Part shown: positions 32,764 through 43,244 of the stretch, piece after piece
How positions within the stretch are numbered: position 1 is the stretch's first letter
Layout of the letters: each line of letters begins with the position of its first letter
Source of the DNA: Limnephilus marmoratus
Lineage: Eukaryota > Arthropoda > Insecta > Trichoptera > Limnephilidae
Length of the DNA stretch: 64,000 nucleotides
NCBI GenBank assembly: GCA_917880885.1
Contig: OU862920.1
Span: forward strand, 37,793,019-37,857,018
Reading direction: 5' to 3'
Translations under genes and position numbers: made by a program
The notes under the pieces: generated by a model
The model's input: only the letters and a program-made list of their open reading frames with translations
Told to the model about the DNA's origin: nothing
The model's database searches: none

Positions 32764-33116
32764 TAGGTACCTATTTAAAATATCTAAAATTCTTGATTCG
32801 ATTCAAACTATTAGGAGAGTACCTACTTTAAATAAATTTATCAACTTAAAGATTTTCAAAAATAGAAATTTATTTAACAATCATTTTTCTGCAAAATGTC
32901 ATTCTGTCTAGAACTGTCATTCCGCTGTTTACTATGACAAATTATGAGTCAATTTAAAACGCATAAAATTATTCTTTTCCTTTGTAACTTCCAAATAAAA
33001 AGTATGTATAAATGCTCTTCTGCTTAAATGCAATGTTCTGCAAAAATTTTGAAACAATCCATCGAGTTCTTTCCGAGATTAGCGAACGCAAACATACGGA
33101 ACCTAAATTATTATAA

Positions 33117-34016
33117 TAATATTATAAGTCAACATGTTATATTGTCCGATTCCTTGTACAGGGAAAGAGTTTACCATAAACATAATTCAAGATTCACTCA
33201 AAATGAAGGATTGGTGGTTCCGAAATGTACCAATAAATACGGTGAAAGGACCCTAAACTATGTTGTACCCAAAATATTCAATAAACTATCAATGACAATC
33301 AAAAATAATAACGTTTTTAATGGTAAAGTCAAATATAAACTAAGGAAATGGCTATTAGACTGGGATGATTTATGTTGATGCCCTACCGAAGTCCTTGTAT
33401 TCTTTATTGAAACTCACATTGAAAGAATTGGAAATTTCATTACAATTTTTGTAATACCTACTGCGTATGAAACTTTTAATTTACTTGTGTGTAACACTTA
33501 GATGGCTAGCAATGGCGCACAACAGTGAAAGAAGAGGAAGACCTTTCGCTTACGAAGGGACGCTTGCTTGTCTATGGCCACTTCCGCCTTGCTGTACAGG
33601 GAAGAAGGGTTGAAAATTGTAACCGTTGAGAGATGTACTAAAATAAAGAGTTCAACCAAGTAATACGGACTATTAATTGACTTTACCCCGCACACTACTT
33701 ATTTTGTGTTACATTGTGATTATATTTCATTTGTTCATACTAAATCCATTTGTACTTTTTTATTATATCATAACATACTAATTTTTTATTATATCATATC
33801 ATACTAAATCCATTTGTACTTTTTAAGGCTTCTAGTGCTACTTACATGTATACACTATTTCCGTAATTTAAATAATCTATTTAATTGATATTTAGTATCA
33901 AAATTATAAAATTATATGTATACAATTTTTGAAAATGTACCAATGTTGTCATTATGTACCTGCTGACAAACTACATAAGTAGTTTAGCATGTTTAAATGT
34001 AAATAAATAAAAAAAA
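33117..34016 (+). pseudogene. LINE-5 ORF2 C-terminal fragment, second part, with 3' UTR
   Basis: The plus strand reads ISQHVILSDSLYRERVYHKH, then RFTQNEGLVVPKCTNKYGE and LNYVVPKIFNKLS, ending in KWLLDWDDLC and a stop at 33,378. This is an intact C-terminal ORF2 segment. The remaining 640 bp is 3' UTR-like and finishes in AATAAATAAAAAAAAAT. Within the 3' UTR a short minus-strand open frame (33,498-33,695) has no recognisable domain. Confidence 0.75.
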
Positions 34017-34069
34017 ATTGTTCAAAAATGAAACATTTCTGTGGAGAGACCTTTATATTACAGATTTTA

Positions 34070-34430
34070 TTAGAGATTTTTATATTACATTATTTTATAT
34101 TACATTGTTTCTGTATTATAAACTTAATATTTAAAACCCCACGAAGGCGATGAAAATTAATAAATAAATAAAAAAATAATAAATATATTTGATTGTATCA
34201 ATTCCATTAATCTCTAATTCCATGTTTAAGGAGTAAGGAAACACAGAAACCGGCAAATTGTTCCACATCCGAGCTGCTGAATTCAAGAAGCAGTCATAGA
34301 AACATTTGGAATCTTTTTTACTTAAACTTCTTTTGGTGTTGGTTTTTTTAGCAATAAATTGCATTTAAAGTACATTTTTCTGAAGTTTTAAGTCTGAAGT
34401 TTAAACTGCTCGTACGTTGTTTGTATGTTG
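34070..34430 (-). pseudogene. LINE C-terminal remnant in unit A
   Basis: The minus strand encodes KDSKCFYDCFLNSAARMWNN followed by LPVSVF, the (F)(Y/F)..F...A.R.WN.LP motif at the end of many non-LTR ORF2 proteins. The 3' side has an AATAAATAAATAAA-like tail. The same remnant is present in unit B (57,190-57,540), so it was part of the ancestral unit. Confidence 0.55.
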
Positions 34431-34734
34431 AACTGCGTGGACGTCAAATTCGATATTATGTTAGTGAAGTGAAAAAAAACTACATACCAGACTACTCCAC
34501 CCAATGAATAATTCATACTTACACTAGTTTATTTATTTATGGTTTGAAACATTTACACGTTAACAATTATTATATCAATGAAAAGGTCACTGGGATGTGC
34601 ATAGATATTAACACCCCAATTAAAAGTGTTTACATCACGTGTAAACTAAGGTTTACTTGTAACCAACTGGAGATGCTACGGGAGAAATTGTAAATATTAA
34701 AGAGTAGAGTAAAAAAAAAACTATCTACCTCAGA

Positions 34735-35045
34735 TAGGGGTGAGATTTGTCTAGGTATTGGCGGCGGATGCATTTGCCAATCAACTTTGTGGGGGCCGAA
34801 TCGGTAGTAACCAGTTGAGGCAGATCTTTTGCCTTCTCTTCTCTTCCTTCAGGTAGACTCTCTCGACCATCGCCTTGCACCGCAGTGGGAAGAATGGATT
34901 CATACGTCTATCACACCTAGACACACTGACCACCAGATTCCTACCCACGTCTGCTACTACCTTTTCTTTTCCAGAACTTCCTTTCCTTCCTTTCCCAAAA
35001 GATCCACCACACAGCATCCCCAAAGACGACAAAGTAGAGTCCGAA
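34735..35045 (+). repeat. Family S copy in unit A, ancestral to the duplication
   Basis: It starts near GGTGAGATTTGTCTAGG, contains GGATGCATTTGCCAATCAAC, GCACCGCAGTGGGAAGAATG and GACACACTGACCACCAGATT, and ends at CAGCATCCCCAAAGACGACA. It lacks the terminal hairpin and A-tail. Its counterpart in unit B is at 57,785-58,070. Open frames through it on both strands are by-products. Confidence 0.7.
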
Positions 35046-35117
35046 CCCAAAATTATTCTCTACAAAGAGTCAGCGAGTCACTTTTTTGAAGTCTCTTTGG
35101 AGAAAGTGGATAATAAA

Positions 35118-35459
35118 TTTTTTTTTTTTTTTTTACATGAGCTCCACACAGGATGCCCTGAGGAAAATAATTTCCCTCAGGGCCTATGTCATCTTTGGGG
35201 ATGCTGTGTGGAGGGTTTTTTTAAGGAAAGGAAGGAGAGGAGAGTTCTGGGAAGGAAAAGGGTTTAAGGGTTGGGTAAGAATCTGGGGTTCAGTATGTCC
35301 TGGTCATCCGCCTCCAAGACCTAGACAAACCTCACCCCATGAACCCGGGCACCCCTGCTAAATCACCAAACGTAGCGAACCACTTGGGGTGACCTATGGC
35401 AGAGGTGTTGGTTATCCAATAAAGGTTCCCGGGGCGGCGGTACCCATTCCCGCCTCCCA
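35118..35459 (-). mobile_element. Family S (SINE-like) insertion in the tail of the zinc-finger array, unit A only
   Basis: A T-run (A-tail on the minus strand) is followed by ACATGAGCTCCACACAGGAT, the hairpin CCCTGAGG-AAAATAATTT-CCCTCAGGG, and the rest of the family to CATTCCCGCCTCCCA, the complement of the 5' end TGGGAGGCGGGAATG. Unit B has uninterrupted sequence here (GAATAATAAAATATTACTGT), which proves a post-duplication insertion. The copy is full length and about 340 bp. Confidence 0.85.
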
Positions 35460-35588
35460 AATTATTACTTTGAGTCAGCAAGTTTCTTTTAATAGATGTT
35501 CTTTGCGATATCATGAATAGTTGCAGTTGTAACATGAAAAGGGTTTTTCTCAACTGTGAATCAGCAAGTGTCTTTTTAGATATTCCTT

Positions 35589-36586
35589 TTAAGTAAATGA
35601 ATCGTTGCAGATGGAACAAGACAAAGACTTTACTCCACTGTGAGTCAGCAAGTGTCTTTTCAGATATCCCTTTCGAGTAGACGAATAATTGCAGAAGGAA
35701 CAGGAAAAAGGCTTTACTCCACTGTGAGTCAGCAAGTGACGTTTTAGATTTACCTTTTGAGAACATGAATAGTTGCAGAGAGAACATGGAAAAGGTTTTA
35801 CTCCACTGTGAGTCAGGTAATGTATTTTAAGGTGTTCTTTGCGATTGCACGAATAGTTGCAGTTGTAACAAGAAAAAGGTTTTTCTCTACTGTGAGTCAG
35901 CAAGTGTCTTTTTAGATATCCATTTCGAGTAGACGAATAGTTGCAGATGGAACAAAAAAAATTCTTTACTCCACTGTGAGTCAGCAAGTGATGTTTTAGA
36001 TTTACCTTTGCAGAACATGAATAGTTACAGATGGAACATGAAAAAGGTTTCTCTCCACTGTGAGTCAGCAAGTGTCTTTTTAGATTTCCCTTTAGAGAAA
36101 ATAAATAGTTGCATATGGAACAAGAAAAGGGCTTTACTCCACTATGAGTCAGCAAGTGTCTTTTTAGATATCCCTTTTGAGTAGATGAATAATTGCACAC
36201 GGAACAGGAAAAAGGCTTTACTCCACTGTGAGTCAGCAAGTGCCGTTTTAGATTTACCTTTGTAGAACATGAATAGTTGCAGTTGTTACATGAAAAAGGT
36301 TTTTCTCCACTGTGAGTCAGCAAGTGACTTTTTAGATATATCTTTTGAGAACATGAATAGTTACAGATGGAACATGAAAAAGGTTTTTCTCCACTGTGAG
36401 TCAGCAAGTGTCTTTTTAGATGACCCTTTTGATTAGTTGAATAGTTGCAAATGGAACATGAAAAAGGATTTTTTCCAGTATGGCTGTGCAAGTGAATTTC
36501 TAACGTTGTCTTGCGTGAGCAGGAGTAATTACAATGGGGACAAGAGTGTCGTTTTTCTCGTGGATGAGTCTTCAGTGTCAGTAAGT
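35589..36586 (-). CDS. C2H2 zinc-finger protein A, exon with the finger array
   Basis: This last coding exon of the unit A gene probably encodes a nuclear sequence-specific DNA-binding protein. The exon begins at 36,586 after a pyrimidine tract and AG (36,587-36,588). The translation gives THPREKRHSCPHCNYSC, a first finger, and then ten more complete C-x2-C-x12-H-x3-H fingers of 28 residues, ending inside an eleventh at CSICNDSFT*. That stop (TAA) replaces the CAA glutamine of the unit B copy, so A has lost its last finger. Linkers are THSGEKP or the unusual THSGVKP rather than THTGEKP. Helices alternate between KVNLKR and KGYLKR types, suggesting growth by two-finger modules. Finger-like sequence continues beyond the stop but is shifted and broken. 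With the two upstream exons the predicted protein has about 405 residues. Confidence 0.85.
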
Positions 36587-36687
36587 CTGAAAAAAATACG
36601 GATCAAGTTTAAAAAGGGAAGTATAGGAAATTAATAAGATATGCAAAAATCTGGAGAGCAGGTATAATTGCAAAAAATTGATGTTAC

Positions 36688-36840
36688 ATGCTGCCTCGGT
36701 AATTATTTCAGACCGCTCTAAGCATTCCTTTTTAACATCCGTGATGTCTATGTCAATTTCCATATAAAGAACTTCTGCTTCATCGTCGTTTCGAGGTCCT
36801 GATTCTGCCTTCATGGAAACAGTCTCCACATTTAAGTTAT
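36688..36840 (-). CDS. Zinc-finger protein A, middle acidic exon
   Basis: A 153-bp exon. It is bounded on the minus strand by TTTCCCAG before 36,840 and by a GT donor after 36,688 (CAT|GTAACA). It encodes NLNVETVSMKAESGPRNDDE, then a segment with LYMEIDIDITDVKKE and SEIITEAA. It is acidic, has a VKKE SUMOylation-type motif and no folded domain that I recognise. Both junction phases fit: one G from exon 1 plus AT gives Asp, and a final T joins AC of the array exon to give Tyr. The same exon with identical boundaries is present in unit B (59,609-59,761), with mostly conservative changes. Immediately upstream, 20 bp into the intron, LINE-1 is inserted. Confidence 0.75.
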
Positions 36841-37003
36841 CTGGGAAACCAAACAATAATATTTTTTTATTTTTTTTTTATTTGAATTTTATTTTAGTAA
36901 TTTGTACATTTAAGTTTACAAATTTCTAATTGATTATAATATTTCATATTGCAGTTTTTTTTTTTTTTAATTATAATATTTTAAATTCACAAAATTTTTG
37001 AAA

Positions 37004-39863
37004 TCACAAATTTTTTTGTTTTTGTTTTATGTAGCTCCTACAATCCATCTTGAACTTTTCAATTGGTGAGGACTTAAGAGTTTCTGGTAGTGTGTTATAT
37101 AACTTAATTCCTTTGTATAGCAGACTGTTTTGCGTATTCGTTTTGTCCTTTTTGTTTAATCTTATTTCCTTGCAAGTCCTCGTGTAATGTCTGTGAATGT
37201 CCTTATTGTATACGATTTTATTTGTGAAGTATTTTGGTAACATGTTGTTTAATATTTTGTGAATAAATATCAACGTGTTCAAGGTCAGTATTTGTTTCAC
37301 TGTTAACCAATTAAGTTCCTTTAGCATTTTAATTATTTTTGAAAATCTATTTCTTCTGAGTATTATTCGCATTGCTCTGTTTTGGAGAATTTGAAATTTA
37401 TTCTGTTCTCTTTCATTACAAAGGAAAAGGATACTTGAACAGTAGTTGAAGTGTGGAGCAATAATTGAATTGTAAATGGTGATGGCGGTTTTTCTGGAAA
37501 TTTTCGGCCGAATTCTTCCCAAAAAAGATATCTTTTTGCCAATTTTCTTGTGGGTATATTCGGCATGTCTATTGAAGTTTAGTTTGGAATCTAATATGAC
37601 TCCTAAGTATTTCATTTCAGAAACATTTTCAATAATTTCACCATCAATTTTAATTTTGCTTTCACTGGATGTCTTCTTATATCCAATCACCATACATTTT
37701 GTTTTTTTTGTATTTAATTTAAGCTTATTTATTTTTAGCCATCTTGATACATCATCTAGTTCATTATTTAAAATATTTATTAGTTCTTCATAGTTATCAC
37801 CAATTAAGTATATAAGTGTATCATCGGCAAAAAGTCGTACTTTGCATTTTGAAAATATTTTCACCATGTCATTAATATAGAGTATGAACAATAGGGGTCC
37901 AAGGACCGATCCCTGCGGTACTCCTAATTTATTTTCCATTGGTTTTGAGAATTGATTATTTATTTTTGTTACCTGTTTTCTGTCTTTCAAATACTCTTCT
38001 ATTAATTTAATGGCTATAGATGAGAAACCAATTTCTTTAAGTTTTCTTATTAAGATTTCTCGATCTATAGTTTCGAATGCCCTTTGAAAGTCTAAAAATA
38101 TTGCTAAGATAAATTTATTACTATTCATTCCTTCCTTCCATTCTTCGACAATTACGTTTAATGCTGTTTCACACGAGTTATTAGATCTGAATCCTGATTG
38201 CTCTTGGCATAGAATATTGTGTTTATCTAGGTATTGTAAAATTTGTTCTTTTATTATCACTTCAAGAATCTGCTCATATTTTGGTAAGGTGTTGATTGGT
38301 CGAAATTCTTCACATTTTCTGGTATTTTTAACCTTCGGAACCGGTATAATGGTAGATTGTTTCCATGACTGTGGAAATTTTCCTTCTTCAATCGTCTCAT
38401 TAATAATATTTAATAGTGTAGATCCAATTACTGGAAAAGCATCCCTTATTATACTAATAGTTAATCCATCTGAACTATTCTTTGATTTAATTTCATTTAA
38501 GACTTTAAATAAATATTCTGCATTTATTTTTCTGAAGACCAATAATTCTTTGTTTGAGTCGTTATTTTCATTTATGGGGTTAGCAACAATGTTGGGTATT
38601 AATTTGTTGATTTGAGTGATGCTTTCAATAAAATATTTATTAAAGCTATTAGCCATGTTTTCTTCGTTTATCTCTTTTGGGAAGTTTACAATTTTTATGT
38701 CGTCTTTGTTTTCGCCATGTACTAATTCTTTTATGCTTTTCCAAATTTTTTTGGGATCCCCTTCTTCTGAGTTAATTTTATTTTTTATGTACTCATTATG
38801 CGTTCTTTTTATGTCTTTGGAGTATTCGTTTCTCGCTTTTTTGTAGTTATCCCAATCCATAGTATTATTAGTAAGGCGTGCTCTTTTGTAAAATGTATCT
38901 CTATCGTGCTGCATTTTGCGTAGTTCTTTTGTGTACCACTTATTATTATTTATTTTATGTATCTTCTGTTCTGGGACTACTTCATCAATAGATTTTTTTA
39001 AGTTTAATATCATCTGGTCCGCTTTTTTGTTATATTCCATTTGATTTATTTCATTCCAATTAATAGCCTCCAAGGTCTGAATGAAAATTTCTTTATCATA
39101 TTTTTTGTAATTTTTAAAAGTTATTACTTTTGTTTCTTTGCTGGAGTTGTATTTTTCTCTGTCATTTAATAGAATCTGAATGATGTTATGGTCGGTAATT
39201 TTAGGATTATCTAGTATATTAATATTTAAGTTGAATTTATTTGAGATTACAAGATCAATCACTGTTTTCGAGGTTTTGGTAATTCGTGTAAAATCTTTAA
39301 CCAGTTGTTTCATCCCTGCAGCTTGAATAATATATTTCAATTTTTTTGTGTATATGTCTGCCTTTGCCTTGACATTTATATTAAAATCTCCAGCTATAAT
39401 GTTTACATTTTCGTCTTGTAAATTTTCCATACACCATTTTTGAAAATATGTTAAAAAGTCGCACTTACTTGTGTTTGGCGATCTATAAATAACAGTATAT
39501 GTACCTTTCTTGTTTCCTGTTTTAATGGTGATGGCTAAGATCCAACAAAGTTTTTCAATTTGCTGATTTGATATTACTTCATACGGGTATTTCTTACTTA
39601 AGAGAATCATCACTCCTCCTGTGTATCGACTATGTGAGTTACAACGGATGGTATTATAATTTTCAAATTTTATTTCATTATCTTGAATATCTTCTGTCAC
39701 ATGTGTTTCGCTCATCATTAGCATAAATGGTTTCTTCTCTTCTAAAAGTATTTGGACCTCTTCGTAATGTGCAATGATGCTTTGTACATTTAGGTATATT
39801 ATTTCATTTTTCTCGTAAACTTTTTTTATAAAAAAGAGATCCTGCTCATTTTCGCTTCCAATT
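37004..39863 (-). CDS. LINE-1 ORF2: endonuclease and reverse transcriptase
   Basis: The longest ATG-initiated frame starts at 39,724 (906 codons), but the frame is open further upstream and there encodes the conserved first endonuclease block (IIYLNVQSIIAHYEEVQILL), overlapping the end of ORF1. The true start therefore probably lies in the overlap or depends on reinitiation or frameshifting. The apurinic-type endonuclease shows N (LNVQS), E (MSETH), YRSPNT, GDFNIN, VIDLV and TDHN. The reverse transcriptase has VKNTRKCEEFRPINTL, FLDFQRAFE, GVPQGSVLGPLLF and the catalytic LFADDTLIYL. The C-terminal region (RHAEYTHKKIG, HFNYCSSILF, NRAMRIILRR) is complete to the stop at 37,004. No in-frame stop or shift is present. 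It acts in target-primed reverse transcription of the element's own RNA. Confidence 0.9.
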
Positions 39864-40394
39864 TTCGTTTATAAATCGGGCATTCTCTGCTCATGGCTGA
39901 GTGACTACTATTTATTTTTAAACCTAATCTGTTATTTGTCATAATACAATTTACACACTGAATATTTTCATCGGTGCACTCTTTTAAATCGTGATGTTTG
40001 GCGCATTTTGGGCAAGATTTTAGGTTTCTGCAATCTACAGCCTTATGATTAAAACCATTACATTTAAAACATCTCATGACATTTAAATTGTCAAAGACCC
40101 TGCATCGGTCCCATCCGATATTTATTTTTTGTTCCTTTAACATCTTGTTGTATGTTTTTCCATCAACATCAGCATATACGGTGTAGCTGGTTTGATTTCT
40201 TATATTTTTTGTTTCTTTTACAAATGTTACTTTTATTTTGGCGTTTTCTTCAAAAATAAATTCATTTTGTCGTTTTATTTTTATTTCTATCTCTTCAAAA
40301 GAATATTTTTCAGTTAAGCCAATAATTTTAACAGATGGTTTTTTTTCTTGTGGGATTTTCACATCATATTTGTCTCCTATCAGTCCAGTAAATT
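39826..40394 (-). CDS. LINE-1 ORF1 (nucleic-acid-binding protein), 5'-truncated
   Basis: The frame encodes a C-terminal gag-like part with zinc knuckles: MRCFKCNGFNHKAVDC, then SCPKCAKHHDLKEC, then QCVNCIMTN. The upstream part (KIIGLTEKYSFEEIEIKIKR) corresponds to the RNA-binding region before the knuckles. The element's own start is missing, and the frame enters through host sequence. It ends MSRISFL* at 39,826, overlapping the open upstream part of ORF2 in another frame. In intact relatives this protein packages the element RNA. Confidence 0.8.
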
Positions 40395-40540
40395 GAATAA
40401 ATACTTTCAAAAAATGAATAAATAAAAAATCATTTTCACTATATTCTTGCTAGCATTGTGCTTTACTGTGTAATTTGAACGAATAAATCGAAAAAAACTG
40501 AAACAATTATATAAAAAAGATATTCAACCATGATAACTTA

Positions 40541-40872
40541 ATTTGGGAGGCGGGAATGGGTACCGCCGCCCCGGGAACCTTTATTGGATAACCAACACCT
40601 TCGCCATAGGTCACCCCAAGTGGTTCGCTGCGTTTAGTGATTAAGCAGGGGTGCCCGGGTTCATGGGGTGAGGTTTGTCTATGTCTTGGAGGTGGATGAT
40701 CAGGACACACTGAACCCCAGATCTACCCACCCCTTAAACCCATTTCCTTCCCAGAACTCTCCTTTCCTAAAAAAAAATCCTCCACACAGCATCCCCAAAA
40801 GATGACATAGGCCCTTAGGGAAATTATTTTCCTCAGAGCCTCCTGTGTGGAGCTCAGGTAAAAAAAAAAAAA
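40541..40872 (+). mobile_element. Family S (SINE-like) insertion with AACTTA target duplication, unit A only
   Basis: It starts ATTTGGGAGGCGGGAATGGG, has GGTCACCCCAAGTGGTTCGC, GGTGCCCGGGTTCATGGGGT and the 3' hairpin (GGCCCTTAGGG...CCTCAGAGCC), and ends GTGTGGAGCTCAGG plus a run of about 15 A. AACTTA occurs on both sides (40,535-40,540 and 40,873-40,878). Unit B has the empty site (AAGATAACTTCACACAAACT near 59,941). This is the best full-length member, about 330 bp, and shows that the family moves by retroposition. Confidence 0.85.
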
Positions 40873-40879
40873 AACTTAC

Positions 40880-42050
40880 ACAGAAAAACTCGGGCCAATT
40901 CACAAGATCCACATTACAACATACACTCCACAAACAGACAACTAAAACGAATTTTGGACAAAGCAATATGCAATACTTCACCATACAATAAATTAATATG
41001 CTCCCTCCTGCAATAAAAACCATTTAAAAAATAACCTATTTCAAAAGAAGCATTAAGACATGGATTATGGACATGGGATGGAAGAATAATGATTCAAATT
41101 AATAAATAACAGTTTCGTCAGCAAAGCTGACTTCCTCAGGGTTTTGACAGAACTAATTTTTAAAAATAGACATAAATAGGTAATAGAGAAAAATAATAGA
41201 CATACCTAAACAATAATAAAATTTTTTGAAAGAAAATAATGTGTAAGGGACGAGGGGCAATATAGAACAATTAAATTTTTTTTTTTTAAATTTAAAAGGG
41301 GAATAGATTTAATAATGGGTCATTTAAAAACAATTTTTGATTATTAATAATATTTAAATTTGCATTAACGCTCTTTCTAATCTCTAAAATTTCTAAAAAT
41401 AATGATTCAATTTTGCAACTTCAAAGATTAATGTTTGTATTGTGCTTTCTTATAGATATAACTTTAATATTTTAACATAGGTATTAACATATATATCCTT
41501 AGAACGGGGTACCCCAGTAAGTTCACATTTTTCTATTAAATTGTAAAATAAATAAAAAATAAATAAAATTCATACCAACGTGCGCTCTTTAACCCTTCAA
41601 AACTCGGGAATATTTTTTATAATAGTAATATTTCCGTTTTGCAATAAAACTCAAATAAATGAAATATTTTTTTACGTCTCCGAAATCTAAAAACTGTTTT
41701 AGAAAGGTGATAAAATGCGCTGTAAAATTTTATAATTCGAAAAATAAAAAAAAATTTTAATGCGCAAGTATAAAAAAAGTTTTAAAAATGGCCCACCTTC
41801 CTTTTTTCTAATTAAAATTACTGATAATCAAAAGAAAAATAAAAAAAAAAAACACACCTACTTTATTAGATAAATGCATTATAAACGTTATCACCTTAGT
41901 TTTTTGTGGTTTCTGGAAAATTATACCGAAAGGTAACCCAAACAAGATGAGGTGTTAACTCGGGGAATTCGGATCTTTTGATGAGTAATGAAAAGTTTTT
42001 AGTTTGACAGTTTTCTACAGCACATTATCAATGTAGTTACAATTTTATCC
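40880..42050. other. Intron sequence of gene A without further features
   Basis: AT-rich sequence, mostly colinear with 59,960-60,820 of unit B. A block around 41,095-41,390 (with AATAACAGTTTCGTCAGCAA) is present only in A and is presumably an insertion of unknown type. Confidence 0.5.
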
Positions 42051-42430
42051 CTAGTGATTCGCTACGTTTGGTGACTTAGCAGGGGTGCCCGGGTTCTCGG
42101 AGTGAGGTTTGCCCAGGCCCTAGCGGCGGATGCGTCTGCCCATCAGCTGCGTGGCGGGCCGGATCGAGAGAGACTGGTTGAGGCCTTTTGAGCTTTCGAC
42201 CCGGACTCCTCGACCCGTCGGTTGCACCACAGTTGGAGAGATGGATTCATACGTCCGTCGGTCCTAGACACACTGACCCCCAGATTCCTACTCACCCCTT
42301 ATTCCTTTTTTCTTCCCAGAACTTCCTACCCGTCCCTTCCTCAAAAAGACCCCCAAACAACATCCCCTAAGATGAAATAGGCCCTGATGGAAATTATTGT
42401 CCATCAGGGCCTCCTGTGTGAAGCTAATTT
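42051..42430 (+). repeat. Family S copy in an intron of gene A, ancestral to the duplication
   Basis: It contains GGTGACTTAGCAGGGGTGCC, GGCGGATGCGTCTGCCCATC and GACACACTGACCCCCAGATT. It carries a perfect 3' hairpin GGCCCTGATGGA-AATTATTG-TCCATCAGGGCC, then GTGTGAAGCTAATTTAAA. The B copy (60,825-61,142 plus 62,587-62,650) is interrupted by the 1.44-kb element, and this copy gives its empty site. Confidence 0.8.
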
Positions 42431-42443
42431 AAAAATATATCAC

Positions 42444-42510
42444 CTGAAATTTCTTCCTGGGAGCTTGGTTCCGCCTTGATGTAAAAACTCCCCGAGTTTG
42501 GAAGATCCAT
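42444..42510 (-). CDS. Zinc-finger protein A, first coding exon
   Basis: On the minus strand ATG at 42,508-42,510 (context GCTATGG) begins MDLPNSGSFYIKAEPSSQEE, followed by IS and one leftover G, then the donor CAG|GTGATA. IKAE is a SUMO-attachment consensus (psi-K-x-E), frequent near the N-terminus of insect C2H2 proteins. The exon continues upstream in frame to an acceptor at about 42,569 (TTTTCAG|GTCTATTTTTTGAG), so either translation starts at this ATG or an unseen upstream exon contributes more residues. The corresponding B exon has identical length. Start choice is inference. Confidence 0.6.
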
Positions 42511-43244
42511 AGCACTGCTGTCACTGTATTCTGTCGTGTGATAGTAATCGCCAAACTCAAAAAATAGACCTGAAAAGAGACATTGTCTTACCGGAAGTCT
42601 AAACTGGATATAATTGTGTGCGAACTTTGCATATTATACTCCTAAATCAATTGGAAATGAGTTGGAATATCCTCTTAAAACAATGAAGTCGTGCAAGGAA
42701 GTATAAGGTTAATTAGTTACAAGTATAAGGATTTAAATAATACTGTCTAATATTTATTGACCTTCAAGTAGCAATTACTTAAAAACAATTGAGAGAATTC
42801 GTCGTCACTGTTGCAACCAAAACGAATAGCATGAGTACAAAAATATAGCTGCATTTGAACTTACTGATAACAATCACAGTTGTTGGAAGATTTATTTAAC
42901 TGGGTGGGATATATATATATTTTTATTTTTTTATTTTTTTTTTAATCAGTATTTTTTAACGAGTTTTGAAACTGGAAGACATGATTGTGGTCGAGTTAAA
43001 CAATAAAGTGAGGTTATGTGAATAATAAAATAATAGCATGAAGAAAATCAAGGGCATGAAGTTTTCAAATTTGGAGTGGTGGATGTCTTTAGAAAATTAT
43101 AAAACAAAAAAAAATCTTTTAAAATAAAAGCGGTAGGTACCTACCTATAATACATTGTTCCAGTTAACAGACAATAATTATTGTCAATTATTATTTTAAT
43201 ATTTTTTTACGTTTTTGAAACGTTGAGTTCCAATATCCTCGTAG

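Larger units (their letters stand above)
31286..33116 (+). repeat. Composite family P/Q-type insertion inside LINE-5
   Basis: The insertion begins CTAGCTGAACCCGACCACGC and includes a family P head and pyrimidine core (31,490-31,860) and the family P body up to AGGTACCTATT (resuming at 32,766). It ends in AT-rich sequence. The octamer TAATATTA is present on both sides (31,278-31,285 and 33,117-33,124). Removing everything between and one octamer restores the LINE frame (tat aat att ata agt), strong evidence that this is one inserted unit. A second element interrupts it at 31,925. Confidence 0.7.
36861..40394 (-). mobile_element. LINE-1: 5'-truncated jockey-group non-LTR retrotransposon in an intron of gene A
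   Basis: The element lies in the intron between the first and middle coding exons of gene A and runs in the same direction as the gene. Unit B has the empty site (ACAATAATTTTGAATAAATA near 59,774), so insertion followed the duplication. The 3' end is an A/T-rich tail (T-rich on the plus strand, 36,862-36,900). The 5' end is cut inside ORF1: its first few codons as read come from host flank (GAATAAATACTTTC). Target duplication is short or obscured by AT-rich sequence. ORF2 is open throughout. Confidence 0.9.

Noticed and set aside
34781..35361. Several 86-130-codon frames on both strands
   Set aside because: They follow family S copies; equivalent frames occur wherever the family is present and change with small indels.
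35332..35787. 151-codon minus frame next to the finger array (and the similar 58,259-58,708 frame)
   Set aside because: It is the zinc-finger repeat read in the wrong frame (LADSQWSKAF repeats); 84-bp units leave alternative frames open.
37476..38846. Plus-strand frames of 76-132 codons opposite LINE-1 ORF2 (and similar ones opposite LINE-2)
   Set aside because: They are antisense shadows of AT-rich ORF2 coding sequence with no domain of their own.
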